A stretch of DNA of 64,000 nt from Pelmatolapia mariae (Eukaryota > Chordata > Actinopteri > Cichliformes > Cichlidae), in contig NC_086229.1 of assembly GCF_036321145.2 (NCBI RefSeq), forward strand, positions 2,825,001-2,889,000, read 5' to 3'. Every line of letters begins with the position of its first letter. Within the stretch, counting starts at the first letter, position 1. Below are positions 31,474-43,750 of the stretch, in pieces. The notes under the pieces were generated by a model. The model was not told where the DNA came from and ran no database searches. It saw only the letters and a program-made list of their open reading frames with translations. The position numbers were made by a program, and so were the translations under genes.

Positions 31474-32120
31474 GATGAGTCGTGTGGAAAAGGTAAAGGA
31501 GGATCCAAGCGCAGGCAGTCGTGAAGGTGTGAAGGTGATTTATTGACACAAAAAATATAGAGAGGCAAACGACAAAACGGAGAACTAAACTATACTGGGA
31601 CAACTAAACTACAGAGCATGAACAAGAACACGAACCTGAACATAAAGCAAGGTGGACAACGGTACAAGATGGTGACAGCAGGGAACACACGGAAGAAACA
31701 TGGTGGACACACAGACGGACCAGCAACTACAATGACTGAAGACATGACTTAAATACACAAAGAAACACAGGGAGATTACACACAGGTGGTGGACACAGCT
31801 GGGAGTAATTAACGAGACGAGACAAGGGAGGTAAACTGAACACACTCACATGAGACGCAGACCTTCACAATAAAACAGGAAACAAGAACACTACACCAAG
31901 ATGCAGACCTGACACTGAGAGACAGACAGAGGAAGACACATGGAACTTGAACTAAACCTGCAATAAACATGAGAACACAAACCCTACGAACTAATACCTA
32001 AACAAGAATAACCAAAACATAGATTGATAATCATCATCATAAGAAAAGAATCACAAATGCAAAATACACCAAAACATAACAACTCAAAATACTGGGTCCA
32101 ACGGACCCAGAACCGTGACA
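31459..32120 (-). mobile_element. Solo LTR, inverted
   Basis: This 662-bp segment starts TGTCACGGCG and ends ACCGTGACA, with an inverted complementary pair at its ends. On the minus strand it begins TGTCACGGTTCTGGGTCC. No coding sequence is present. The left flank is element sequence and the right flank is array sequence (AAATGTTTAG). Confidence 0.6.
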
Positions 32121-32242
32121 AAATGTTTAGTTTTTGTTTAACTTTTATTATGTGAACTCTTAGTTTTAGTCTCTAAATTCTTTTTTCTTACTTATAAATC
32201 TATACCTATCTTGGACGGTGGACAAACAGCTGTAACACTCAC

Positions 32243-32572
32243 CTCTGACACTGAGAGTCACTGATTTCCGTAGCAGCATGTGTCCATCCTTGTTGTAGAC
32301 GGTGCAGGTGTAGACTCCACTGTCAGTGAGGTGGAGGTCTTTCAGGGTCAGACTGAGGTCTTTAGCGCTCAGTGGTTCTTTGTTCATCTCAGTGCGGCCT
32401 ACATAAACCTGATCCTGTTTCTGACTGCTGTTGTTACAGTGAACCATCTTTTCTTCAGGGTGAGTGAGTCTCCACTCCACTTTGATCACCTGAGGAAGCT
32501 CACCTGTAATTTTAAACGGCATCAGGACAGACTTCTGACCTTGTGTCACCTCCACCACTACTGACTGGTAGT
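32243..32572 (-). CDS. Ig V-set domain exon A2 (A/C hybrid)
   Basis: This 330-nt exon has acceptor TCCTCACAG. The 5' two-thirds match A1 (LMPFKI, VEWRL, VHCNNSS with overlapping sequons, KEPLSAKD). The 3' end (MLLRKSVTLSV and the donor GAG|GTGAGTG with its intron) matches class C. The switch lies between about 32285 and 32360. It has its own promoter-like sequence upstream. It remains open and phase 1-1. Confidence 0.85.
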
Positions 32573-32631
32573 CTGTGAGGAGAACAAAGCAGAACATGAG
32601 CTGTACAGACAGAAACAATGAGAGACGTCAG

Positions 32632-32728
32632 CATGACAGACTCAGTTTGGTTGAAGATCAAGGGGACTGAGATCCTCTGGCTCATCTATTAGAAAGAGTA
32701 GATGAGACTGAACATCCAGCCTTTTATA
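32632..32728 (-). promoter_or_regulatory. TATA-like promoter upstream of exon A2
   Basis: This duplicates the A1 promoter: TATAAAA complement at 32722-32728, ATG complements at 32683-32685 and 32632-32634. The same uncertainty about the leader exon applies. Confidence 0.4.
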
Positions 32729-33229
32729 GCTACAGACATACAGAGTGCTATAATAGAATATTTTGCTAATAGTTAGTCATGCATAAATCTATTCTAAATC
32801 TATTATGTATGGAATTTCAGGAGCGGGACCACGCCTCCAAACACGCTCCTTCCGGCTGCCATCTATATAGGTTCCCCCCAGTTCCGCAAGCTGATCATTC
32901 TCGTTTACGTGCCCCACCCTCCCTCCATCCTTCTTCTCCATTCTTCACCTTCTTCATTTCTGTTTATTACATGGGGATCTGCCAGGTCCGTGAGCCATCG
33001 CCAGAGGCCTTCCCCAAACCGCAGCTCAATTCATGTCAAAGCATTCACTTTTACCTACTAAAATGCTGTCAAACTTAAAATGAGGACGTGGGCCCAGCGA
33101 GTGAAATGAAATATAAGGGATGAAAAAATGAAACTTGGGTAATGTTTAAACTTTGCCTTTAATTTTATGCATGCTGAGATAGAAAGAGGAACTGCTGAGC
33201 CTGATTGTGAAATATGCCAAGAATGTGCA

Positions 33230-33548
33230 GGCAGCACGGTGGCACGATGGTTAGCACTGCTGCCACTCAGCAAGAAGGTCCTGCGTTCAATTCCACCATC
33301 AGGCCGGGATCTTTCCGTGTGGAGTTTGCATGTTCTCCATGTGTTTGTGTGGCCTATCTCCCACAGCCTAAAGAAAGGGGATCGGTTAATTGACTAATCT
33401 AAATTACCCATAGGTGTGAATGGTTGTGTGTTAGCCCTGTGACAGACTGGCGACCTGTCCAGGTTGTACCCTGCCTCTCGCCCTGTGACAGCTGGGATAG
33501 GCTCCAGCCCCTCTGAAAAGCATAAGTGGAAGCGAATGGATGGATGGG
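33230..33548 (+). mobile_element. tRNA-derived SINE, copy 2
   Basis: It sits exactly 25435 bp from copy 1 and is nearly identical to it, including flanks. It was duplicated with the array, not inserted independently. Confidence 0.7.
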
Positions 33549-34415
33549 TGTGTATTTATACATGGACTTTGATGGAACATTTATGAAGCACAGAAAATGT
33601 TAGCAAGGGGAGAGAGAGAGAGTGGAAGCACTGCACATGCCCAAATGAGTTTATTAGGAAGGTTCAGGGTTCTGTTAGGGTTAGAAATCTTTGGTATTGT
33701 ATTTAAATTATTAAATAAAGCTGTTTTAATGATTTTCTTTATACACAATGCAAATGTGGAGCCTTCCTTCTATTGGATTTTGTACATATTGGAATTTTGA
33801 ACTGAGCACTTCAAAAAGACTTTGCATAGAGCACTACTGCACCAACACTGTAAATAAACTCAATGAACTTTCATTCCTGAGTCCTGCGTTTGAGTCCAGT
33901 CAGACAAACCATGACAGCTTGATCTCATCTGTCAGACATTGGAAACAGTAATACAGCTATGTACTTATGATTTTAACTAAATGACTGTATTAATGCAGTA
34001 TTTTCAGTTCCATGTTTTCCTCTTTAACCACAGGTGATCCAATCAAAGGTAACAACACAAAACATTTAACAGGAAATATTTAAATCCTCTCTTCATTTGC
34101 TGCTCTCTGGTTATTTGTGGCACAACTTCAACATTTAATACAAAATATTTGTCTCAAAAAGCATTGCACTGTGACACAGTCCTACATATCAAACTGAGAA
34201 AACAGTCTGCTTTGATAGTGGACTTCTATACAATCATGGACTGTAAAACAGAGGCAGGAGCCACCCTCTCTCTCCTGCGCTGTACGGCTCAACTCACATA
34301 CAGCAAACCTGCACTGATTCTACATATGTCACATTCCCATGATGCATCACAGGCTGTTTGATTGGATCTTTTTCATTGAGGATTTGTAATGTGGACAAAC
34401 AGATGTTACTCTCAC

Positions 34416-34730
34416 CTTTGACACTGAGAGTCACTGATTTCTGTAGCAGCATGTGTCCATCCTTGTTGTAGACGGTGCAGGTGTAGACTCCACTGTCAGT
34501 GAGTTGGAGGTCTTTCAGGGTCAGATTGAGGTCTCCATTTTTTATTTGCTCGTTCTTCACTTCTGTGCGACTTTGTATGTAAGACTGGTTTTGGTCTTTC
34601 TGATAAACGTGGACTTTCTTGTTTTCATGTTTCCACTCCGCTGTGACGTCCTGAAGCTTGATATCAGTTGTAAATGGCAGCAGGACAGACTGAACCCCTT
34701 TAACTGTTTCCACCATCTGAACCTCAGGAA
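34416..34730 (-). CDS. Ig V-set domain exon B5
   Basis: This 315-nt class B exon has HENKK (Asn for Asp), DLNLTL (sequon) and LKDLQL. It lies between the spacer copied from B1 and the block copied from B3, so it sits at a duplication junction. Confidence 0.85.
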
Positions 34731-35029
34731 CTGAGAGGAGAATATGAGACAGACAGACAGATGTCAGTGAAGGTGATCCTCCATCATCTACAGTTATTAT
34801 AGTTTGATACTTTCATTGTTTTTATTTAGCGTTGGCCTTTTCTTTTGAATTCAGTTTAGTTTCTGTGAGTTTCCAGAGTGGCTTTGCTTCTTTCACTTTT
34901 GTTTTGATTGTGTGTAAATGTTTAGTTTTTGTTTAACTTTTATTATGTGAACTCTTAGTTTTAGTCTCTAAATTCTTTTTTCTTACTTATAAATATTTTG
35001 GACGGTGGACAAACAGCTGTAACACTCAC

Positions 35030-35362
35030 CTCTGACACTGAGAGTCACTGATTTCCGTAGCAGCATGTGTCCATCCTTGTTGTAGACGGTGCAGGTGTAG
35101 ACTCCACTGTCAGTGAGGTGGAGGTCTTTCAGGGTCAGACTGAGGTCTTTAGTGTTCAGTGGGTCTTTCTTCATCTCAGTGCGCTGTTTCTGATCTTGGC
35201 CCTTTAAGTGACACTGGTCTTTACCAATCTGATACTCATGGACCATCTTGTTTTTGTGTTTCCACTCCATTTTGACATCCTGGGTGAAGCCTTCTTTGAT
35301 TTGAAAGGGCAGCAGGACAAACTCCTTCCCCTGTGTCACCTCCACCATCTCCAGCTGGTACT
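35030..35362 (-). CDS. Ig V-set domain exon C4
   Basis: This 333-nt class C exon has LLPFQIKEG (Gln for Lys, shared only with C5) and VKMEWKH. Splice sites are intact. Confidence 0.85.
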
Positions 35363-35419
35363 CTAAAGAGAAAACAGAGGAGAACATAGTCAGAGAGACA
35401 ACATCCTTTACATCTAGAT

Positions 35420-36330
35420 GACTCATTGTAGAGACGTCAGGTCTGAACTTCCTGGAGCCAGGAGATTTTCTGACTGAGGCCAGACCCACAAAATCAGGCA
35501 CTTCCTTTGATAGATCCAAATCTTGTACCGGTTAAAGGACTCAGTATAAGATTTGGGCACCGATGAGCTACTAGAAGATGGATCTTCAAAGTCCTCATCC
35601 CCACAATGTTGTGCACCATCAGACTCTTCTCTCTCATTACATGAGCCAGTAAAAATTTTTGGCTTCTTCATTAGTTGGGAATGCTTCCCTAATTTTGTGA
35701 TTGTTAGTCTATCTTTGTCATGGCCTTGAGCTGTTTGACCTAGGGTTTTTAAGTCTTTTAGCAGTCATGTCATTTGTAAAGTTTTTATTTAAATATTCTG
35801 TTTGGTTCTTCATTTGTGTGTTTTTAGTGTTTATGTTTTATAATTGTACTTTTCTTAAGTGTTTTTAGTCTACTTCTTAGTTCTGGGTTGTATTAGAGTT
35901 TAGTTTTTCTCTCAGTGTCTCTTGTTCCATTTTTTGTGTGTCTGCATTTCCATGTTTAGTTATCACTTCTCACTTCCTGCTTTATTGGATAGTTATTCAT
36001 CCCTTGCTCTTTACTGTGAGTTTTACTTCCCTCATCTTATTATCTGTTCTTTTACATCTGTGTCTCATTTTCCCAACTGTCTCTACTCCCCTGATTACCC
36101 TTCTCTGTGTGTATATATAGTGCTGATTTCTCTCAGTCCTGGTCAAAACATCAACTCTACTTCTCAGTGAATTTTCTTCATGTACTTCTGCTGTATTTCT
36201 TCTATTTCTTTCAGCCCAGTGTATTTCCAAGTTCCATGTTCCGCTAGTTATGGTTTTCAATTTTCTTGTACACGTTATATGTTCCACTATTTGATTTTCC
36301 TCTAAAACAGCCTAACAAAGATTCAAATCC
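35420..36330 (+). repeat. Array spacer: ORF remnant and solo-LTR-like repeat, copy 4
   Basis: The remnant is at 35423-35671 (minus) and the repeat starts at about 35717. Apart from the missing GACGTTTG insertion it matches copy 3. Confidence 0.5.
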
Positions 36331-36864
36331 TCTCTTCATTTAGAGCTCTCTGGTTATGTTTGCCATAACATCAACATTAAATATAAAACAAGCTCAAACT
36401 GAAAGAGCACAAAGAGCTATCAATTTAAAATATATTGGAATTAATAAACATTAGACTATGATAGAGTCCTACATATCAAACTGAGAAAACAGTCTGCTTT
36501 GATGGTGGACTTGTTCTGTTTTCCTACAGAGCACCACGTCATCTTCTTATATCAACATCTGCCAGTCTGTGTACAGGGAATGAGGAAACCCCGTTCATTT
36601 ACTGAGATCAAGAGCAGACTTTCCAGTGTAAGACTTCATAAATATGTGACCATGAGCTGACTCTGGAACAGCTTCTATACAATCATGGACTGTAAAACAG
36701 AGGCAGGAGCCACCCTCTCTCTCCTGCACTGTACGGCTCAACTCACATACAGCAAACCTGCACTGATTCTACATATGTCACATTCCCATGATGCATCACA
36801 GGCTGTTTGATTGGATCTTTTTCATTGAGGATTTGTAATGTGGATAAACAGATGTTACTCTCAC

Positions 36865-37179
36865 CTCTGACACTGAGAGTCACTGATTTCTGTAGCAGCA
36901 TGTGTCCATCCTTGTTGTAGACGGTGCAGGTGTAGACTCCACTGTCAGTGAGTTGGAGGTCTTTCAGGGTCAGACTGAGGTCTCCATTTTTTATTTGCTC
37001 GTTCTTCACTTCTGTGCGACTTTGTATGTAAGACTGGTTTTGGTCTTTCTGATAAACGTGGACTTTCTTGTCTTCATGTTTCCACTCCGCTGTGACGTCC
37101 TGAAGCTTGATATCAGTTGTAAATGGCAGCAGGACAGACTGAACCCCTTTAACTGTTTCCACCATCTGAACCTCAGGAA
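36865..37179 (-). CDS. Ig V-set domain exon B6
   Basis: This 315-nt class B exon has LKDLQL and VRGESN and is otherwise consensus. It differs from B4 at the Asp/Val site and the first split codon only. Confidence 0.85.
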
Positions 37180-37486
37180 CTGAGAGGAGAATATGAGACA
37201 GACAGACAGATGTCAGTGAAGGTGATCCTCCATCATCTACAGTTATTATAGTTTGATACTTTCATTGTTTTTATTTAGTGTTGGCCTTTTCTTTGGAATT
37301 CAGTTTAGTTTCTGTGAGTTTCCAGAGTGGGTTTGCTCCTTTCACTTTTGTTTTGATTGTGTGTAAATGTTTAGTTTTTGTTTAACTTTTATTACGTGAA
37401 CTCTTAGTTTTAGTCTCTAAATTCTGTTTTGTTACTTATAAATCTATACCTATTTTGGACGGTGGACAAACAGCTGTAACACTCAC

Positions 37487-37819
37487 CTCTGACACTGAGA
37501 GTCACTGCTTTCCGTAGCAGCATGTGTCCATCCTTGTTGTAGACGGTGCAGGTGTAGACTCCACTGTCAGTGAGGTGGAGGTCTTTCAGGGTCAGACTGA
37601 GGTCTTTAGTGTTCAGTGGGTCTTTCTTCATCTCAGTGCGCTGTTTCTGATCTTGGCCCTTTAAGTGACACTGGTCTTTACCAATCTGATACTCATGGAC
37701 CATCTTGTTTTTGTGTTTCCACTCCATTTTGACATCCTGGGTGAAGCCTTCTTTGATTTGAAAGGGCAGCAGGACAAACTCCTTCCCCTGTGTCACCTCC
37801 ACCATCTCCAGCTGGTACT
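37487..37819 (-). CDS. Ig V-set domain exon C5
   Basis: This 333-nt class C exon has FQIKEG and VKMEW like C4, plus RKAVTL (Ala for Ser). Its downstream intron ends like that of C1 (TTCTGTTTTGTTAC), not C4, suggesting a mosaic origin. Confidence 0.85.
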
Positions 37820-37879
37820 CTAAAGAGAAAACAGAGGAGAACATAGTCAGAGAGACAACATCCTTTACATCTAGATGAC

Positions 37880-38790
37880 TCATTGTAGAGACGTCAGGTC
37901 TGAACTTCCTGGAGCCAGGAGATTTTCTGACTGAGGCCAGACCCACAAAATCAGGCACTTCCTTTGATAGATCCAAATCTTGTACCGGTTAAAGGACTCA
38001 GTATAAGATTTGGGCACCGATGAGCTACTAGAAGATGGATCTTCAAAGTCCTCATCCCCACAATGTTGTGCACCATCAGACTCTTCTCTCTCATTACATG
38101 AGCCAGTAAAAATTTTTGGCTTCTTCATTAGTTGGGAATGCTTCCCTAATTTTGTGATTGTTAGTCTATCTTTGTCATGGCCTTGAGCTGTTTGACCTAG
38201 GGTTTTTAAGTCTTTTAGCAGTCATGTCATTTGTAAAGTTTTTATTTAAATATTCTGTTTGGTTCTTCATTTGTGTGTTTTTAGTGTTTATGTTTTATAA
38301 TTGTACTTTTCTTAAGTGTTTTTAGTCTACTTCTTAGTTCTGGGTTGTATTAGAGTTTAGTTTTTCTCTCAGTGTTTCTTGTTCCATTTTTTGTGTGACG
38401 TTTGTGTGTCTGCATTTCCATGTTTAGTTATCACTTCTCACTTCCTGCTTTATTGGATAGTTATTCATCCCTTGCTCTTTACTGTGAGTTTTACTTCCCT
38501 CATCTTATTATCTGTTCTTTTACATCTGTGTCTCATTTTCCCAACTGTCTCTACTCCCCTGATTACCCTTCTCTGTGTGTATATATAGTGCTGATTTCTC
38601 TCAGTCCTGGTCAAAACATCAACTCTACTTCTCTGTGAATTTTCTTCATGTACTTCTGCTGTATTTCTTCTATTTCTTTCAGCCCAGTGTATTTCCAAGT
38701 TCCATGTTCCGCTAGTTATGGTTTTCAATTTTCTTGTACACGTTATATGTTCCACTAATTGATTTTCCTCTAAAACAGCCTAACAAAGAT
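37880..38790 (+). repeat. Array spacer: ORF remnant and solo-LTR-like repeat, copy 5
   Basis: The remnant is at 37880-38128 (minus) and the repeat carries the GACGTTTG insertion. No gene is present. Confidence 0.5.
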
Positions 38791-38915
38791 TCAAATCCTC
38801 TCTTCATTTAGAGCTCTCTGGTTATGTTTGCCATAACATCAACATTAAATATAAAACAAGCTCAAACTGAAAGAGCACAAAGAGCTATCAATTTAAAATA
38901 TATTGGAATTAATAA

Positions 38916-38950
38916 ATGCATCATGGGAATGTCACATTCCCATGATGCAT
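38916..38950. repeat. Perfect palindrome at a deletion scar, copy 1
   Basis: Two 16-base arms, ATGCATCATGGGAATG and its complement, surround the loop TCA. Here about 300 bp of spacer present in other units is missing. The left arm is an inverted copy of the sequence at the right edge of the deletion. Confidence 0.85.
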
Positions 38951-39018
38951 CACAGGCTGTTTGATTGGATCTTTTTCATTGAGGATTTGTAATGTGGACA
39001 AACAGATGTTACTCTCAC

Positions 39019-39333
39019 CTTTGACACTGAGAGTCACTGCTTTCTGTAGCAGCATGTGTCCATCCTTGTTGTAGACGCTGCAGGTGTAGACTCCACTGTC
39101 AGTGAGGTGGAGGTCTTTCAGGGTCAGACTGAGGTCTCCATTTTTTATTTGCTCGTTCTTCACTTCTGTGCGACTTTGTATGTAAGACTGGTTTTGGTCT
39201 CTCTGATAAACGTGGACTTTCTTGTCTTCATGTTTCCACTCCGCTGTGACGTCCTGAAGCTTGATATCAGTTGTAAATGGCAGCAGGACAGACTGAACCC
39301 CTTTAACTGTTTCCACCATCTGAACCTCAGGAA
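39019..39333 (-). CDS. Ig V-set domain exon B7
   Basis: This 315-nt class B exon has YTCSVYN (Ser for Thr after the only Cys, shared with B8), YQRD and QKAVTL. Its downstream flank is the palindromic deletion scar. Confidence 0.85.
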
Positions 39334-39640
39334 CTGAGAGGAGAATATGAGACAGACAGACAGATGTCAGTGAAGGTGATCCTCCATCATCTACAGTTAT
39401 TATAGTTTGATACTTTCATTGTTTTTATTTAGCGTTGGCCTTTTCTTTTGAATTCAGTTTAGTTTCTGTGAGTTTCCAGAGTGGCTTTGCTTCTTTCACT
39501 TTTGTTTTGATTGTGTGTAAATGTTTAGTTTTTGTTTAACTTTTATTACGTGAACTCTTACTTTTAGTCTCTAAATTCTTTTTTCTTACTTATAAATCTA
39601 TACCTATTTTGGACAGTGGACAAACAGCTGTAACACTCAC

Positions 39641-39973
39641 CTCTGACACTGAGAGTCACTGATTTCCGTAGCAGCATGTGTCCATCCTTGTTGTAGACGG
39701 TGCAGGTGTAGACTCCACTGTCAGTGAGGTGGAGGTCTTTCAGGGTCAGACTGAGGTCTTTAGTGTTCAGTGGGTCTTTCTTCATCTCAGTGCGCTGTTT
39801 CTGATCTTGGCCCTTTAAGTGACACTGGTCTTTACCAATCTGATACTCATGGACCATCTTGTTTTTGTGTTTCCACTCCACTTTGACATCCTGGGTGAAG
39901 CCTTCTTTGATTTTAAAGGGCAGCAGGACAAACTCCTTCCCCTGTGTCACCTCCACCATCTCCAGCTGGTACT
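39641..39973 (-). CDS. Ig V-set domain exon C6
   Basis: This 333-nt exon equals the class C consensus. It is one of the pair of exact 2154-bp spaced units with C7. Confidence 0.85.
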
Positions 39974-40033
39974 CTAAAGAGAAAACAGAGGAGAACATAG
40001 TCAGAGAGACAACATCCTTTACATCTAGATGAC

Positions 40034-40945
40034 TCATTGTAGAGACGTCAGGTCTGAACTTCCTGGAGCCAGGAGATTTTCTGACTGAGGCCAGACCCAC
40101 AAAATCAGACACTTCCTTTGATAGATCCAAATCTTGTACCGGTTAAAGGACTCAGTATAAGATTTGGGCACCGATGAGCTACTAGAAGATGGATCTTCAA
40201 AGTCCTCATGCCCACAATGTTGTGCACCATCAGACTCTTGTCTCTCATTACATGAGCCAGTAAAAATTTTTGGCTTCTTCATTAGTTGGGAATGCTTCCC
40301 TAATTTTGTGATTGTTAGTCTATCTTTGTCATGGCCTTGAGCTGTTTGACCTAGGGTTTTTAAGTCTTTTAGCAGTCATGTCATTTGTAAAGTTTTTATT
40401 TAAATATTCTGTTTGGTTCTTCATTTGTGTGTTTTTAGTGTTTATGTTTTATAATTGTACTTTTCTTAAGTGTTTTTAGTCTACTTCTTAGTTCTGGGTT
40501 GTATTAGAGTTTAGTTTTTCTCTCAGTGTTTCTTGTTCCATTTTTTGTGTGACGTTTGTGTGTCTGCATTTCCATGTTTAGTTATCACTTCTCACTTCCT
40601 GCTTTATTGGATAGTTATTCATCCCTTGCTCTTTACTGTGAGTTTTACTTCCCTCATCTTATTATCTGTTCTTTTACATCTGTGTCTCATTTTCCCAACT
40701 GTCTCTACTCCCCTGATTACCCTTCTCTGTGTGTATATATAGTGCTGATTTCTCTCAGTCCTGGTCAAAACATCAACTCTACTTCTCAGTGAATTTTCTT
40801 CATGTACTTCTGCTGTATTTCTTCTATTTCTTTCAGCCCAGTGTATTTCCAAGTTCCATGTTCCGCTAGTTATGGTTTTCAATTTTCTTTTAGACGTTAT
40901 ATGTTCCCCTATTTGACTTTCCTCTAAAACAGCCTAACAAAGATT
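40034..40945 (+). repeat. Array spacer: ORF remnant and solo-LTR-like repeat, copy 6
   Basis: The remnant is at 40034-40282 (minus) with NERQESD and HCGHED variants. The repeat carries the GACGTTTG insertion. Confidence 0.5.
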
Positions 40946-41069
40946 CAAATCCTCTCTTCATTTAGAGCTCTCTGGTTATTTGTGCCATAACTTCAACATT
41001 AAATATAAAACAATCTCAAACTGAAAGAGCACAAAGAGCTATCAATTTAAAATATATTGGAATTAATAA

Positions 41070-41104
41070 ATGCATCATGGGAATGTCACATTCCCATGAT
41101 GCAT
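41070..41104. repeat. Perfect palindrome at a deletion scar, copy 2
   Basis: It has the same arms and loop as 38916-38950, exactly 2154 bp away, so the scar was copied with the unit. Confidence 0.85.
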
Positions 41105-41172
41105 CACAGGCTGTTTGATTGGATCTTTTTCATTGAGGATTTGTAATGTGGACAAACAGATGTTACTCTCAC

Positions 41173-41487
41173 CTTTGACACTGAGAGTCACTGATTTCTG
41201 TAGCAGCATGTGTCCATCCTTGTTGTAGACGCTGCAGGTGTAGACTCCACTGTCAGTGAGGTGGAGGTCTTTCAGGGTCAGACTGAGGTCTCCATTTTTT
41301 ATTTGCTCGTTCTTCACTTCTGTGCGACTTTGTATGTAAGACTGGTTTTGGTCTTTCTGATAAACGTGGACTTTCTTGTCTTCATGTTTCCACTCCGCTG
41401 TGACGTCCTGAAGCTTGATATCAGTTGTAAATGGCAGCAGGACAGACTGAACCCCTTTAACTGTTTCCACCATCTGAACCTCAGGAA
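41173..41487 (-). CDS. Ig V-set domain exon B8
   Basis: This 315-nt class B exon has YTCSVYN as in B7, but YQKD and QKSVTL. Splice sites are intact. Confidence 0.85.
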
Positions 41488-41794
41488 CTGAGAGGAGAAT
41501 ATGAGACAGACAGACAGATGTCAGTGAAGGTGATCCTCCATCATCTACAGTTATTATAGTTTGATACTTTCATTGTTTTTATTTAGTGTTGGCCTTTTCT
41601 TTTGAATTCAGTTTAGTTTCTGTCAGTTTCCAGAGTGGCTTTGCTTCTTTCACTTTTGTTTTGATTGTGTGTAAATGTTTAGTTTTTGTTTAACTTTTAT
41701 TACGTGAACTCTTACTTTTAGTCTCTAAATTCTTTTTTCTTACTTATAAATCTATACCTATTTTGGACAGTGGACAAACAGCTGTAACACTCAC

Positions 41795-42127
41795 CTCTGA
41801 CACTGAGAGTCACTGATTTCCGTAGCAGCATGTGTCCATCCTTGTTGTAGACGGTGCAGGTGTAGACTCCACTGTCAGTGAGGTGGAGGTCTTTCAGGGT
41901 CAGACTGAGGTCTTTAGTGTTCAGTGGGTCTTTCTTCATCTCAGTGCGCTGTTTCTGATCTTGGCCCTTTAAGTGACACTGGTCTTTACCAATCTGATAC
42001 TCATGGACCATCTTGTTTTTGTGTTTCCACTCCACTTTGACATCCTGGGTGAAGCCTTCTTTGATTTTAAAGGGCAGCAGGACAAACTCCTTCCCCTGTG
42101 TCACCTCCACCATCTCCAGCTGGTACT
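41795..42127 (-). CDS. Ig V-set domain exon C7
   Basis: This 333-nt exon equals the class C consensus. It is the last Ig exon before the ERV insertion at 43150. Confidence 0.85.
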
Positions 42128-42187
42128 CTAAAGAGAAAACAGAGGAGAACATAGTCAGAGAGACAACATCCTTTACATCTAGATGAC

Positions 42188-43144
42188 TCATTGTAGAGAC
42201 GTCAGGTCTGAACTTTCTGGAGCCAGGAGATTTTCTGACTGAGGCCAGACCCACAAAATCAGGCACTTCCTTTGATAGATCCAAATCTTGTACCGGTTAA
42301 AGGACTCAGTATAAGATTTGGGCACCGATGAGCTACTAGAAGATGGATCTTCAAAGTCCTCATGCCCACAATGTTGTGCACCATCAGACTCTTCTCTCTC
42401 ACTACATGAGCCAGTAAAAAAATTTGGCTTCTTCATTAGTTGGAAATGCTTCCCTAATTTTGTGATTGTTAGTCTATCTTTGTCATGGCCTTGAGCTGTT
42501 TGACCTAGGGTTTTTAAGTCTTTTAGCAGTCATGTCATTTGTAAAGTTTTTATTTAAATATTCTGTTTGGTTCTTCATTTGTGTGTTTTTAGTGTTTATG
42601 TTTTATAATTGTACTTTTCTTAAGTGTTTTTAGTCTACTTCTTAGTTCTGGGTTGTATTAGAGTTTAGTTTTTCTCTCAGTGTCTCTTGTTCCATTTTTT
42701 GTGTGTCTGCATTTCCATGTTTAGTTATCACTTCTCACTTCCTGCTTTATTGGATAGTTATTCATCCCTTGCTCTTTACTGTGAGTTTTACTTCCCTCAT
42801 CTTATTATCTGTTCTTTTACATCTGTGTCTCATTTTCCCAACTGTCTCTACTCCCCTGATTACCCTTCTCTGTGTGTATATATAGTGCTGATTTCTCTCA
42901 GTCCTGGTCAAAACATCAACTCTACTTCTCAGTGAATTTTCTTCATGTACTTCTGCTGTATTTCTTCTATTTCTTTCAGCCCAGTGTATTTCCAAGTTCC
43001 ATGTTCCGCTAGTTATGGTTTTCAATTTTCTTTTAGACGTTATATGTTCCCCTATTTGACTTTCCTCTAAAACAGCCTAACAAAGATTCAAATCCTCTCT
43101 TCATTTAGAGCTCTCTGGTGATTTGTGCCATAACTTCAACATTA
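42188..43144 (+). repeat. Array spacer: ORF remnant and solo-LTR-like repeat, copy 7
   Basis: The remnant is at 42188-42436 (minus) with FFTGSCSE variants. The spacer stops at ATTAAATAT, where the ERV entered, and resumes at 47770. Confidence 0.5.
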
Positions 43145-43149
43145 AATAT

Positions 43150-43476
43150 TGTCAAAAGATTTTATTATGTTTATGCTTAAAAGTACATTTCATTTTCTAG
43201 ATGTGTTTGCTCTTTTAGTATTCAGCTCAAATAGAGAAGTTACTCTGTGCAAGCACCACAGGAAGCCTGCACGCAGCACAGTTCTATTTTATCTCTTCTT
43301 GTACGTCTCTGAGAAGGACTTGCTACACAAATATGCTTGAAGTATAAATAAAGGCTGACAACTATTGCAGGGTGTGAGTCTCCTTTGAGTTCTCACCCGT
43401 GTGCACGTTAAACTTGCAAACCTGTCTGAGTGTCATTTATTCCGACCTGAGTTGCACTGCAGGAAAACTCCTGACA
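43150..43476 (+). repeat. ERV-1 5' LTR
   Basis: This 327-bp LTR starts TGTCAAAAG and ends CTCCTGACA. TATAAATA lies at 43343-43350, overlapping AATAAA at 43347-43352. The last 53 bp recur at 47717-47769. Confidence 0.75.
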
Positions 43477-43750
43477 TTTCTTTTCCTTCGAGCCGGATGG
43501 GACATAACACTTTTGTGTGACCCCACGGGAAAACCTCATCGAGTCCTGACGTCGTGAGAAGCCCGCGCTGAAGTCTGTCGACAGCTCCTGTCCAGGTACA
43601 GGATAGAGACCAGAGACGTGAATTCGGGTTCTGGCCAGCGTTCTTAAAAGTGGTCCACGACGGTGGGGGTCGATGAGGGGGACCTGACAACCCGGCAATC
43701 AGCAAACAGGTGAATATTGACACTCTGAAACACGTTGCGAAAAATCGTAG

